From Siphlonurus alternatus (taxonomy: Eukaryota > Arthropoda > Insecta > Ephemeroptera > Siphlonuridae), in the NCBI GenBank assembly GCA_949825025.1, contig OX463778.1:12486171-12550170 (forward strand): 64,000 nucleotides of DNA. Direction: 5' to 3'. The number at the start of each line of letters is the position of its first letter. The stretch's first letter is position 1. The notes beneath the pieces are model-generated. The model worked only from the letters and a program-made list of their open reading frames with translations. It was not told where the DNA came from and made no database searches. A program made the translations under genes and the position numbers. This document shows positions 1-10,805 of this stretch, piece after piece.

Positions 1-147
1 CTCACTCTACCATCATTCTCTCTATATCTCTCTTCAACTAATTTATAAATATACTTGAATTTCGTATAACGACAGACAAAATACCAACCATTCCATTATA
101 AAATATTTTATTAAATTTCTAAAAGTAATTTAAAATTATTATCTACA

Positions 148-416
148 TTCACCCTAGCATTACGAAGCGCGGGGGGGGGTCAATACGACTCATAACTCTT
201 TTAAAGTGTGAAAAAGTGTAAAATAGTGTCACAAGAATTCTAAAAAAATATATAAACCTTAATTAGCCACTCAGCAATGTATTTCCGCAATAAAAACTAG
301 TAAGAAAAACTTTAACTAATTTTTTAACATGTGTAAATAGCCGGTCGTTTCGACTCTCTCTTCCCCCCTTTGGTAAAGTGTGTGACAGAAAAGTACCTAG
401 CGTTAACATACAAGAA
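148..416 (+). mobile_element. Family A piggyBac-like MITE, copy 1
   Basis: The left end reads CCCTAGCATTA, like the copies at 9396 and 29277, and is preceded by TTCA, a decayed TTAA. The interior shares a G-rich run, a CAGCAATGTATTTC block, a CGGTCGTTTCGA block and GGTAAAGTGTG near the right end with the other copies. The right end has decayed (around 403-416). TTAA flanks and ends starting CCCTAG are typical of piggyBac-superfamily elements. There is no coding capacity, so this is a non-autonomous derivative. Confidence 0.7.
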
Positions 417-1328
417 TATATTAGTTGCAAAATTGCCTTTCATACTGTATCTTCTATGATAATTAGCATAATACTAATTATAATAATACATACTATGAAT
501 ATTGCATCAAGGGTAAATTATTACGTAACCACAATTACAGGAATTTGTCATTACTTGTGCTCAGAATCAATTAGAGTAGAGTTTGATTAATAATTGATTG
601 GAGTGAAATGACATCCATATAATCTATTAATTAGTTATGCGGTAATTGAGAACAGTGCGTGTAATAGATCAAGAATCACGATGTTGCTTTCGCTGTGCTG
701 ATTTAACCCACGACTTCATTTAAGGGTAAATATTATCAAATAATAGAAACCGTTTTCTGATATCTTTGCTCTATAGCTAGTACACGGTAAATTACTCTGA
801 AAGTTTTAGCGAAACTTTATTACATAATTCATAATAATTATATAGGGAGAAAAAAGCAATGTTTAGTTTATGGGAGTTATAGTCGTATTTTTATTTAATA
901 AATATAATTTAAATTAATTACAGGAGAATATCATTGAATCCATAATACTTTGGGCGTATTAAAAATTATATTATAAGTTATTATTGACTAAAATCAAGCT
1001 TTAAAAACTGTGGCCCTATTTTCAGCCTTAAAAAATATTTAAGGTTAAACTTTTTAAAGTCCGATTTTATGCCTATTTTTTAGACCCAAATTATCTGAAA
1101 TTATACTATTATGCTCTAAATGTGACCTTAAGGCTTTGTAAATGCCACTTTATGTAAACTTAATAACTCAGGAATTATAATTTTTCAAAATTTACTTTAG
1201 CTGATTAATATTTCATTTGTTCTTTATTTTAAGGTTTGAAAAACATGAAGTTTATCATCGTAAAAATAGAGCAATGATATGACATTATAGTCCATAAAAG
1301 AGACTCTGCATATGGTAAATTTGTTGGT
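417..1328. other. AT-rich stretch, nothing recognised
   Basis: Very AT-rich sequence with scattered stops in all frames. I see no repeat shared with the rest of the window and no coding signal. Confidence 0.6.
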
Positions 1329-1760
1329 TTGCGGCAATGGAAAGCTCGACCCAACACCTCACCTACTTCACGCTCAGATTTAATGTCACCACGAGTCCAC
1401 CAACATTGCGCAGTTACCGTGAAATCCTATGGCAGCCATCTTTGTTTATACTCAACAACGAAAGCTACATTATTTGAGCACGATGCTGGACATAAAAGTA
1501 AAAATTTTAATCCACCGCAAAGTAAATGTAGCCCCTGTAAAGACGGCAACTTGCTGAATCAACGTGTCTAGCGGGTCGTATAAGCCACAGGATACATTGA
1601 CGTATGCGAAATCCGTGAATAAAACAACACCATGACATTGTTTATAATGACGGATAATTACCTCCTTTTGCTGTACACCTCAGGACATCAAGAACGTTAC
1701 TCCTACCTCATTTACTGGACCTTCAAGTAACAAGGAGATGCAGATTTGAAATTTGATAGG
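1329..1760. other. GC-richer unassigned stretch with an 80-codon frame
   Basis: Base composition is more balanced than the flanks. A plus-strand frame (1329-1571) starts MRQWKARP and ends NLLNQRV; it has no hydrophobic segment or motif I recognise. At 1671-1700 lies a roughly 30-base sequence also present near 40109 and 62391 (core GTACACCTC.GGAC), so part of this may be an old repeat. I do not call a gene. Confidence 0.3.
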
Positions 1761-1963
1761 GGGTAAAAAGTACCTAGTCATACCAAAAAATTCACATTCA
1801 CCACGGCTCCATAGACTGCCACAAGCATATCGGTGGTAACGAAGGTGATGGCCTGAAGTGTACATGCCACAAAGAGTTGTCGGCTAGCGAGCGTGCTTGT
1901 TAGCGGCGGCTTAGCCGCGGGAATATCGGCATGTGGGAGACAGGGAGCCGCGGCGACACTCAC
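1680..1963 (-). other. CpG-rich block with hydrophobic minus-strand reading frames
   Basis: A CpG-dense island lies in AT-rich DNA, densest at 1860-1990. On the minus strand a frame over 1778-1963 contains a hydrophobic run (LFVACTLQAITFV ... AVVNVNFLV) that could be one membrane helix. It reaches a GTATGA sequence that could act as a donor. There is no good acceptor with a pyrimidine tract upstream. It could be an exon or simply a promoter-proximal CpG island. Confidence 0.15.
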
Positions 1964-2045
1964 GCGCCGCAGAACATCGCGTCAAAACACGTACCGAACT
2001 CGTCACGCTTCAGTGACGGAAAACCAGGGCTTAGTTCACAACTGA
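1958..2045 (-). promoter_or_regulatory. Candidate minus-strand transcription start and first exon
   Basis: Reading the minus strand, a TCAGTT initiator-like motif (2045-2040) is followed about 66 bases later by ATG (1977-1975). Then come the codons MFCG and a consensus donor GTGAGT (1963-1958). Initiator, short leader, very short coding piece and donor is a common layout for arthropod first exons. No TATA box is at the right distance and no second exon is identified. Inference only. Confidence 0.15.
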
Positions 2046-2407
2046 CCAATCAACTGTTGTTGGAGTTAGTATTTGTTTTTATTTTATTTTTAGAAAATGG
2101 ATTTTCTTTTGTACAATTTAATATTTTTCAATTTGAAAATTATGTTTTTAATGAATAATCTTCAGGTCATTATGTGAATTATGAGAGAGGAAATTTTAAG
2201 ATGTTGTGTTGTAAATAATATTTTTAACTCGTTTAAAATCGTGATCCAGAACACTTTAAAGACATCATAGCTATTCCCTGTATATGTTTTCATTCTAAAT
2301 GACTGTAAACTATGTTATCAAGGTGCGATTTTAAAGATGTGCTAATATAAATGACAATAAAATTGTACTTAACCAATTAATGTTTTAATTCAATTATCTA
2401 ATAATGA
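2046..2407. other. AT-rich stretch, nothing recognised
   Basis: AT-rich filler between the CpG-rich block and the SINE at 2408. No coding or repeat signal seen. Confidence 0.6.
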
Positions 2408-2783
2408 GTTTGAGCGTTGGTGCAATGCATTGACCGGTTCTCGTTAGATCACCAAAATCAAGCTACGTCGAGCGTAGTTAATACTTGGATGGGTGACCGT
2501 TTCAAGTAAAAATTACTTTGTTCCCTCCCTGGGGTAAATTCACCTCGCTTTTCACCCAGTACACTTGTGTGTGGTTTCCCAGGCTTTAGACATCACTTTG
2601 GTCCTTTGATAAAAAGTAAAAGTGTCCGTCCTGACTGAGGTTTTCCACGGTCTCACCTCAGTCTCACCTCAGCGAATAATGGGATGCATAACAGGCCGTT
2701 ACTACCATCCTTTCCCCCTCTTATCCTTACCCATTACCCCGCTTCGAGTTCCAAGCTCATAGGGTTGTATCCCTGTAAAAAAT
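2408..2783 (+). mobile_element. 5S-rRNA-derived SINE (family K), copy 1, near full length
   Basis: The head (about 2430-2510) contains TTCTCGTTAGATCACC and then ACTTGGATGGGTGACCG, the internal promoter region of animal 5S rRNA (arthropod 5S reads TAGTACTTGGATGGGTGACC). The body carries GTCCTGACTGAGGTTTTCC, shared with copies at 43145, 46827 and 55086. The 3' end is GTATCCCTGTAAAAAA. SINEs of this type (SINE3-like) are transcribed by RNA polymerase III and mobilised by a partner LINE. This copy has accumulated substitutions relative to the one at 55086. Confidence 0.85.
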
Positions 2784-3803
2784 GTATATATTTAAATTTT
2801 AATGGATGACAATTCCATTTACACAACTACTATAGAAGCAAATATTTATATTTTTTTAGAAGAGTTTCTTATCATCTCTTTAATACTATCAGATTGAATC
2901 ACTAACAATGTAACATTTTATATGAACTGCAGTATATACAAATATAAAGTATAGTAAATATTTGTACATGTCATTAACATGCATTTGATTTAAATCAAAC
3001 GTCACATGGTTAAATATTTACAAAGTAAACGTGAGGGGATATTATCGATCGTCATTTTTAACGTCTTAAGTTTGTACGAGACTATGACGTGGTTATCGTC
3101 AGCTGGTAGTGGACCCACGGTTGACGAGTGACACGTGTGACACGTGGTGCTAGGGGACTTAGAGGAGGATGAATGACAACTCCCGGAGACCCTCTGTCAT
3201 ATTTCTGACATGTTATAACACAACAGATTCTAATACGAAAAAAAAAAAAATGTGGATGATAAAAATCAACAGTGCGTGAAATAAGCTCAACGTTGGACCA
3301 AAAATAAAATATATTTTACCAAAAAAATATATATTACTCTGAAACTAAACGTTATAAAAATAATAAAAATAATGTATTTTTATATTATTTTTTTTTTAAT
3401 AAACTATGTAAATAATAGTAAAATACGATAAAATTTCTGAATTCCTTCGTAGTGGGAAATTTGTTTGCTGTAGAAAAATGTTTTGAAACATCAATAAGAA
3501 GTGAACTTCTTTTGCTAAGGCAGAAAATTTTTAATAACAAATTGCTTTAACGTACGTACGGGTATTTAATGTAACTAAATTTTGTTTGTAATTAAAAGGT
3601 TTATTTTAATTAATATTGTCTAATTTGTAAGGAATTTAAAACAAAAAAAGAGAAAGAAAATGAAAATTACAGTTAAAAATTCGGTTTCATTTTAACGTTT
3701 TTGATAAACTTGTAGGTAATTAATTATTAAAAAGTTCGGGACAATTGTTGCATTTCGTTTAAACTTTAAAGTTAATGTAGAGAGATGTATTTTGTCACAT
3801 TTT
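2784..3803. other. AT-rich stretch with one GC-richer island
   Basis: Mostly AT-rich and unassigned. A GC-richer island at about 3060-3190 carries the tandem CACGTG motifs listed separately. A poly-A run lies at about 3238-3250. Confidence 0.5.
3132..3146. promoter_or_regulatory. Tandem CACGTG E-boxes
   Basis: Two perfect CACGTG motifs (3132-3137 and 3141-3146) separated by three bases, part of a direct repeat of TGACACGTG. CACGTG is the core site of bHLH factors such as CLOCK/CYCLE, USF, MITF and Myc. No gene is identified nearby, so function is unknown. Confidence 0.3.
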
Positions 3804-3804
3804 A

Positions 3805-4915
3805 TTATGTATACAAATGTTTGTTTACGTTTGAAAAAAAAAATGTTTGCATAAAATTACACAAAATGCAAGTTTTATTGTTACAAGTTAACAGACGAGT
3901 ATCATGTTTTGTGTATGAAATTTTTCAACTTGTTTCTAGAAGTTAAAAAAACAAGTTTAAAGTTTGTGTTGTATAAGCACATCCGTATTTATATGTAAAC
4001 AATGCCTCAAAATATAACATCAAGAGTCCCACATTGCTTACAACATTTAACTGAATGACTTTTGTCACAACTGGATTAAATTTAACGAACTAAAACGTTA
4101 TATTAAGTAGTCATTATTAAATAAACAATGCAATGCGAAAAATATAATATAAATACATTTAAAATAATGATACAGAAAATTTTAAATAGAACAATTTTAT
4201 TTCTTTTTCTTAATGTAAAAATTATGCATCTTCTGCAAGATGTTACTTCTTTTAGACGTACATTTGCATTCATTTCTGCGGTTCTATACTCTTGCACGAC
4301 TATGCTATAGTAGCAGTATTGCTGAGGCTTATGCAAATTTCCACGTCTCCTTTTTATCTGCACAGGCCCAGAGTGTAAGACGAAGAAAGATTGCCTCCGC
4401 CTCAAGTTTGCAATCAACAACCTCAACTTGCTATTAAATTTCAAAGCCTAGGGCAGTTTTTGTGGCCTACAAAACTTTAAGCACTATCTTTATGATCGTT
4501 TATTGAATATAACCTATAAGATTTTTTTATAATTCATATTGCTGTGGACGTATTTTTTTTTTCTTAGTAACTTTTTATTTAGCCCATAAATTCAACTGTT
4601 ATCAAAATATACACACTAGCTGTTGCTATATAGTTATTGAGATAATATTATTTTATACTCTAATATTAAAACAAAAAAAGAAGTACAAAGGATGTGCTTA
4701 TATTAGAGAAACTTGTTTGCATATGGTGGTTTGTTTTTGCTTGTAGAAACATGTTTGAAAACTTCATACACAGCTACGGTATGATACTCATCTACCACAA
4801 GCATGAACCTGCATGTAGTGTAATTTTATACTTGCAATTTTTTATATAAATATAAATAAAAAATTATAATTGTTTACAAACATTTGCAATTTTGCATTTA
4901 TAATATAATGTGGTG
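3805..4915. mobile_element. Old long-arm foldback element, about 1.1 kb
   Basis: The left arm (about 3805-3988) and the reverse complement of the right arm (about 4690-4915) share a series of blocks in the same order: AAATGTTTGT, AAATTACAC, GAGTATCAT, GTGTATGAA, TGTTTCTA and GTATAAGCACATCC. Arms are about 190-220 bases and clearly diverged. The core (3990-4690) is AT-rich. It holds a 113-codon minus-strand frame (4103-4444) with no recognisable domain and a Lys/Arg/Ile-rich composition, which I treat as chance. Confidence 0.55.
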
Positions 4916-4936
4916 AACTTTAACTTTCTATCATGG

Positions 4937-4937
<1 letters not shown>

Positions 4938-4988
<51 letters not shown>

Positions 4989-5000
4989 TATATATATATA
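4938..5000. repeat. (AT)n microsatellite
   Basis: An almost uninterrupted AT dinucleotide run with one AAAA interruption at 4980-4984. Confidence 0.95.
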
Positions 5001-5659
5001 ACCTTTCACTTAGACAAAAAAAGGTAATAGTAAATTATAGCTTGAAAAAACAGTAAAAGTTTGTTAAAGTGAACCAAAATTTAAAGTGTGATTTCATGTA
5101 TTTTCTGTTTAAAATACAAACTTACTCTTTTCTCACAAAAAAGCGAGAAAATTTGTTATATAAAATTTTCCACAGTACTTTGTATACAAAATATTGAAAC
5201 TTCCGAGACTTTTAGTAAATTTTACATAAAAGCAAACTCTCACATCCCTCGATGATGGCGTATTTGCACTCTCCATGTTATTTAAATGGTTCATTCTAAC
5301 ACCCTCGTTGCAGGACGTAAGAACAGCTTACTAGTATAAGACTTTGTCATAAAGCAAGTCCATCTTTGGTTCTAATTAATTTGACATGTTATCCAGAAGT
5401 GTGATTACTGTTTTCCAGAATGTATTTAAAATTAGGGTCCGATATCTTTTTGCATCTACTCGAACCTTAATTCCTCTCTGCTTTAATATATATAGAGCTC
5501 TGCTATACCATATGTAGTATATAATTATTGACTTAACGTTTTTCAACCATTTTGTAAGGGAAGTACGTGATGAAATATTGTTTTTTGAGACGCAACCAGA
5601 AGTTTTTTAAGGAAAGTTTGGAAATAAAGTGCAGTTACCTATCCTTTATTTAAATTCTC
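5001..5659. other. AT-rich stretch, nothing recognised
   Basis: No coding signal and no repeat shared with the rest of the window before the family M remnant begins. Confidence 0.5.
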
Positions 5660-5979
5660 AGTATTAAGAAACAAATAAAAATAAAGAAAAACATTGTACA
5701 GTTATGGTTCATAAAAATGGAACACGTCACATGCTAAAGTGTTGAAATGAGCACCATCAGTTCACTTGGCTTATCTGACAACAGCGTTCAAGTTCAGATG
5801 AGGTGACTCATATTTAACTTCTCCGCGGGTATACCTGGTCACAATAGTTATAGACAGCGTTGCCAGTCAGTTCTGCGAATGAACTGATGATGCTTCTTTC
5901 AACGCTCCAGCGTGTGAAGTGTTCCATTTTTTTTTACCATAACTGTACTTTCGGTGGGAATTTTAAATTAACTTGACTG
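5660..5979 (+). mobile_element. Family M Tc1/mariner-like MITE, copy interrupted by N
   Basis: The right part (GGAATTTTAAATT ... TTGACTG followed by TA, ending 5979) matches the right end of the family M copy at 38802. The sequence AAACATTGTA before the inserted element (5689-5698) matches AAACATTGTACATCCGG at 38761. The left end is not clear, so the start is approximate. Confidence 0.65.
5699..5945. mobile_element. TA-flanked foldback MITE (N) inside a family M copy
   Basis: Terminal arms of about 70 bases: CAGTTATGGT, GGAACACGTCACATGC and ATCAGTTCA on the left, and their near complements on the right ending ACCATAACTG. TA lies on both sides (5697-5698 and 5946-5947). The uninterrupted equivalent (ACATTGTACATCCGG) is seen at 38764, so a TA duplication on insertion is directly supported. 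TA duplication is the mark of Tc1/mariner transposases. Confidence 0.85.
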
Positions 5980-5981
5980 TA

Positions 5982-7416
5982 GCTTTTCACGTGAAGGTGA
6001 GATTGATGTCGGTCTTAGAAGATACTGTGTGATGATGACTGGCGTCAACCTTAATCTCCGCTCCTGGTCGAAGGAAAGACCATCAGCGCCACCACCGTGA
6101 TGCGGCAAAGACAGAAAACACCATTAGCAAGTCGCGAAACAAGCAGCCGCAACTGAATTATACACTCCACCTCTCTTCATCAACCACAAGGCAAGCAAGC
6201 AGGCACCAGCTTTATGCGTACAACACAATTACACGACAAAATTATTCTCAGTTCCATGCTTAACTTTAATGACAAACAAAATTTTCACTTAACTTCTGTA
6301 TTCATCAAACTTTCTATATGATAAACAAGTATTTGAGTTTTATTTTATAATAGAATTTAAATATATTCATGAGAATTGTATACGTAAATTAACATTGAAA
6401 TTTCAATCGAGAGTTTTATAATTTTATATATTTTAATATATATATATGTATTACTTTTGTAACTACTTTATTTTTGCATCAAATGCTTTATATTGACGAA
6501 GTATAATAAATCATATTCTAAAGCTTTTATCCTATTTTGAATATTCACACATAGGAATTTGGAAAATAATAGCTGCGATAGAAAATATATATAGCAATTG
6601 TCCAATTCTAGTAAAATAAATGCAATGCAATTTACAAAACGTTTGATTTATGTACGTCACTATAACAAAATTTTAAAAATAATTTTCACAATTTACATAA
6701 ATCAATAATTAAAATGATGTGAATATTACAATTTGTCAAATAAATTTGAAATTGAATTGTTGGAGAGTCAATTAATATTGATGTTATGAATTAATTTGAA
6801 ACCAATTATTTTTCAAATAAAAATTATACATTTTGTATCCAATAATAATAAAATAATTTTGTTTTTATAAAGACGATAATAATAAAATTGTATAATAAAA
6901 TTTGTTTTCTTTAAGGAAATAATTAAACATTTCATTAAAAATAAAATATATTGATTTTATGTTACAAAAACAGAAACTCAAATAAAAAGAAGACGTAGTT
7001 GAAAATTAATCAACGTCTCATGAAAATTTCTTTCCGTTTAATTTAATATGAAATCTAATAAATAATTAACAAATCCAATTCATGAGTTTTAATATATTTA
7101 TGAAATTCTGTTTTACGTTTGTCATTTCCTGCTATTCTTGACTTTTCTCCCCCTTAAAAAGTTGAATCCTAATTTTTGTATCAAAACAATTTTTTTCCGC
7201 GTCCTGTAATATAAGTTTACGTTCACAAAAAGGAGCAGTAGCAACATCACACTCAAGATGCCGGGCTGTGACATCCCCCCCCCCCTCCACCTCATAGAGG
7301 CAATCAAGTGACGACATTAACGACGTACGCAAGATTGGCTACTTTTTATGTCTCACAAGATGACAGATTTTCTTGTGGGGTTCGAGAGGAAGAGGATGTC
7401 CCAACATCATCCCTTT

Positions 7417-7417
<1 letters not shown>
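5982..7417. other. AT-rich stretch with one GC-richer segment
   Basis: 6000-6210 is GC-richer and unique within the window, with no frame I can support. The rest is AT-rich with no repeat or gene recognised. A C-run lies at about 7277-7289. Confidence 0.5.

Positions 7418-7469
<52 letters not shown>
7418..7469. repeat. (CT)n microsatellite
   Basis: About 25 uninterrupted CT units, then a second short CT cluster up to 7500. It directly precedes the left arm of the foldback at 7501. Reading frames of alternating Ser-Leu or Arg-Glu across it are artefacts. Confidence 0.95.
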
Positions 7470-7470
<1 letters not shown>

Positions 7471-7500
7471 TATGATCTTTCTCTCTCTCGCTCTCTCTCT

Positions 7501-7963
7501 AGGTGCTTTTCCATGGAGCGATGTCGAGCGATGCTTGGCAGGGCAAGAAAAGTGCACTTGCAATACAACCATATGGCGGCCATATTAGTTAGGAAAAATC
7601 ACGGTGCGATTAAATCGCTGCGGGAAAGCGATTTTTCTTAAGGCGGATTCACATGGCGATTTTTATCAGGCGATGCAATGCGAATAATACGCACTTGCTG
7701 TAACATCCATTTTGGCGGCCATATTTGGCAATTAAAAAAAGAGCATCGGAATTAAACGCGATATTCGCTGCCGCAACCGCGAATTCGCTCGCGGCATATA
7801 GGATTTCACAGCTTTTGCGTCAAAATCGCGTCGCGTCGCCGTTGTCGCCATCTGAATCCGCCTTTAGCCAACATGGATGCCATACAGTTTTACTGCAAGT
7901 GCGCTTTTCTTGCCACGCCTATCCTCTCGTCCTCTCGCGACATCGCTTCATGGAAAAGCATCT
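7501..7963. mobile_element. Large foldback enclosing MITE T, bracketed by (CT)n tracts
   Basis: The left arm begins GTGCTTTTCCATGGAGCGA and continues through GGCAAGAAAAGTGCACTTGC. The right arm is its imperfect complement, GCAAGTGCGCTTTTCTTGCC through TTCATGGAAAAGCATC. The arms run right up to (CT)n on both sides. The block GCACTTGC ... GGCGGCCATATT occurs twice in direct orientation (about 7552 and 7691) and once inverted (about 7905-7864), so the structure was built by more than one duplication or insertion. Confidence 0.7.
7638..7865. mobile_element. MITE family T, copy 1
   Basis: Terminal inverted repeats TTAAGGCGGATTCACATGGC at the left and its imperfect complement (GCCATCTGAATCCGCCTTTA) at the right. 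The interior is rich in CG dinucleotides (TCGCGTCGCGTCGCC). A related, SINE-interrupted copy starts at 55019. Noncoding. Confidence 0.75.
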
Positions 7964-7970
7964 TTTCTCC

Positions 7971-8038
<68 letters not shown>
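7971..8038. repeat. (CT)n microsatellite
   Basis: About 34 uninterrupted CT units immediately after the right arm of the foldback ending at 7963. Confidence 0.95.
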
Positions 8039-8041
<3 letters not shown>

Positions 8042-8427
8042 GCAAAAGCAGGATTTATACACCACAAAACATCGAGAGGAGAGTAGAAAACCGTTGAACA
8101 TGAGAAGTCTGTAGACGCATCGCTCTTCTACCACTAACAAGAATTTTAATCAAGATTTACGTCACTAATTTCCATTTCATTCCCTAAAGATTTACAAGAA
8201 ATTAACAATGAAACTACAAGAACGAATTACAATGTTAAAAGTAATGGTAGAAATATGTTGCACAGTTGATTTACTGCAGTAATATCTTTGGTCGTATATT
8301 TTTTTTATATCCTGGCAGAGATGCTGATTAGATCTGTAATTATTTTCAGTCACTGAACTGTAACTTGTTAGAAACATGTTAGCGCAGATGATTGAAATGT
8401 TGCAAGAATAGTGCTTCTCTAAGATGA
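8039..8427. other. Unassigned stretch
   Basis: Unique, AT-rich sequence between a microsatellite and the family F copy. Nothing recognised. Confidence 0.5.
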
Positions 8428-8680
8428 AAAAAATTTAATCTTTTAATCGCTCTCTTTCCTCGTCTAATTTCCTCCTATTTTGCACCATTTTAGAGGGAAA
8501 AATATGAGATTACGTTTTTTTTCCTCTAATTAAGCATAAAATATTATAAATATTGTCTCCATTTTATCCTCATTTTGAGTGAGGAGAATATATGTGTGTT
8601 TTTGAGGTAAATAGATTAGGTTTAGACGTGTTAAGGATTAGTTTAAGACGTAATTTTTCAAATAGATTTACCACTTAATC
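8428..8680 (+). mobile_element. Family F repeat, copy 1
   Basis: Shares the ordered blocks CTCGTCTAATTTCCT, TTTTGCACCATTTT, GAGATTACGTTTTT, TTGTCTCCATTTTATCCT and TTTTTGAGGTAAAT with copies at 49552 and 57990 and, inverted, at 13540. About 250 bases, noncoding. No family name is assigned; probably a non-autonomous DNA element. Confidence 0.7.
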
Positions 8681-8811
8681 AATTGATATATTTTTACATT
8701 TTTTTCTTATAATATATTACCTTATGGACTACAGTATCATGCATTTAATACCAATGACGTAAAATTCAAAGTCAACAACAATGCAATATTCATGCACTAT
8801 TTCTATCAATA

Positions 8812-9021
8812 CAGTCAAATTAATGTGATATTCCTTCCGGAAGTAGCCGGAAGTGTGAAGTTTGCAGCTCTTCTGTTTGTAATTTTGTAATTCAGTTTTG
8901 AAACTTTATATAGTGATTTGAAATAGAAGTGTGTGTGCTAAATTGTAACGCTGAAATGCGAATATATAGGAAGACCAGAAACATTACACTTCCGGAGCGA
9001 AAGTCATGTAAATTTGACTGT
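8812..9021 (+). mobile_element. Family M MITE, complete copy
   Basis: Begins CAGTCAAATTAATG after TA (8810-8811) and ends AAATTTGACTG. TTCCGGAAGTAGCCGGAAGT sits near the left end and CACTTCCGG near the right. The same plan is seen at 51094. TA-flanked short terminal repeats suggest a Tc1/mariner-type MITE. Confidence 0.75.
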
Positions 9022-9395
9022 GTATGACTATAATTGAACAAACTGAAATATTGTGTTGCATTAATGAAAAGACAATAAAGTTTTTTGCAATTTATTTGCT
9101 GCATGAATTTGCAACATAATCATGCTATACAAACTATATTGAAAGTAATCACTGATAGTTTGTATTGGTATTCAAACAAACGTCACTCTTTAAATAAAAT
9201 AAAATACACATCTTTATTAAAAAATGGAAAACCTGCATGAAATTGTAATTGCATATTAGTAAAAAAAAAAAAAAAAAAAGAGGACTCGAGGATTGTTATT
9301 ATTATTATTATTTTGTATATATTCTTTTAACTTTCAAGCTTTCCAGAACCCTTAATAAAAAAAAATCATGCTGCGACTATGACGTCACGATCGTG
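9022..9395. other. AT-rich stretch, nothing recognised
   Basis: Contains a 19-base poly-A run (about 9261-9279) and a short (ATT)n run. No gene or shared repeat seen. Confidence 0.5.
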
Positions 9396-9665
9396 TTAAC
9401 CCTAGCATTATGGGGGGGAGGGGGGAAGAAGCGAAACCACCCACAACTTTTTTTAAGCGAAAATAAGGTGCTAAAAAAATGAACTTAAAAAAAATATAAT
9501 TTTACGTAGCAAATCAGCAATGTATTTCTACAAAATAAAAATAGTGAGAAAAAGAAAGTTTAAAAAAAAAATAAATAATAAGTATTGATATTTTACTAAT
9601 AGGTCGTTTGACGCCCTCTTTATTTATAGCGTGGTACAAAAAAGACATGGTAATGCTATGGTTAA
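9396..9665 (+). mobile_element. Family A piggyBac-like MITE, copy 2
   Basis: TTAA (9396-9399), then CCCTAGCATTATGGG. The right end is TAATGCTATGG followed by TTAA (9662-9665), an imperfect complement of the left end. Both TTAA flanks are intact. Interior blocks match copies 1 and 4. TTAA duplication with CCCTAG ends is characteristic of piggyBac transposition. Confidence 0.85.
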
Positions 9666-10805
9666 ACAGAATACAGATTTACAAATAATTAGTTCATGAC
9701 TCTATGACGTCATTGCAACGTTCTGTGAGCTGAAGTATACACCACATACTCAGTAGATACCACTAAAATGAAGTGGTGCAACAACTTTATAAACAAAGAG
9801 AAAATTTAGCATCTTCTGTTAATTATCTCACACTCATACACACAATGTTAAGAAACTTGTTTGTTGAATACGACCACAGTGTTAACGAGGAAAGATATAT
9901 TAACTTCACTTGAAATCAATATAGAATTTTCTTCTTTGTATATAATACCTGAGGCGTTTTTGGCACCTGTTCAATTGATCACATCAACACAATAGAAGAG
10001 CTCATTCAGATAAAATTATACACTAATTTTATTATATCCATGATTGTTAATAAATTTATTATTTTATAACATATTTCATGCTTGATGAATTAAATTTACT
10101 TAATGCATTTTGAGTTTTGTGAAGTAGAATGCGCCGCATTCGACCGACAAAGCGGATTAAACCAAATCCAATGCTTTCACTTAGTTGACTGCAGTTGAAA
10201 ATATTATATTTCTTTGTGTTTGTCGTGATATAAGAGCGTCGTTAAATTCAATTTCATTACACAAAACTTTTTGTAAATACACGTTTTTAATAATAAATGA
10301 AATTATATTTTGATAAATTTAATATTACTTAATATTAAACATAAGGGATATAATATATAATAAATAAAATTTTAGACTGAAAATTAATAAAACTAAAATT
10401 TGATATAAAATATTATAACTTATAACTGAGTGCTAAAAATTTCTTGGCAAAAAAACTCTGTGCCAATTTAGTTCTTTTTTTAATATTCTCTATATTGAAC
10501 CACTTACTGACTTTTTTGGCGTCACGGTTTTCTGTTCATATTACACACTACCCATTGTTATAATAAGCAACTCATCATGCAACTCATCATATTATTTTAT
10601 ATTTGAATTTATTAGCACTAACAGTAACAATTTTTTTTAAATCATAAACTCGCATGCTGAAGTTTATAAAAATAATAAGTTCGCAAGTTCTCCCACGTAA
10701 ACAGATTTATTTCAATATTTCTCCGGAATCGACTATATCGGGACGAGAGGGGGAAGGGTGTAAAATGATATCTGAACTTAAAAATTCTTGTGAGTATACT
10801 GCATA
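9666..10805. other. AT-rich stretch, nothing recognised
   Basis: No reading frame or shared repeat seen. A TGACGTCA palindrome lies at 9705-9712. Confidence 0.5.

Noticed and set aside
4103..4444. 113-codon minus-strand frame in the core of a foldback
   Set aside because: Considered as a transposase remnant, but no catalytic motif or domain is visible and the composition is basic and AT-driven.
7339..8140. Several 60-130 codon frames of alternating Ser-Leu or Arg-Glu
   Set aside because: They are translations of (CT)n/(GA)n tracts, open in several frames and on both strands. The same applies at 12891-13372, 16262-16582, 17379-17909, 18405-18813 and 32732-33276.
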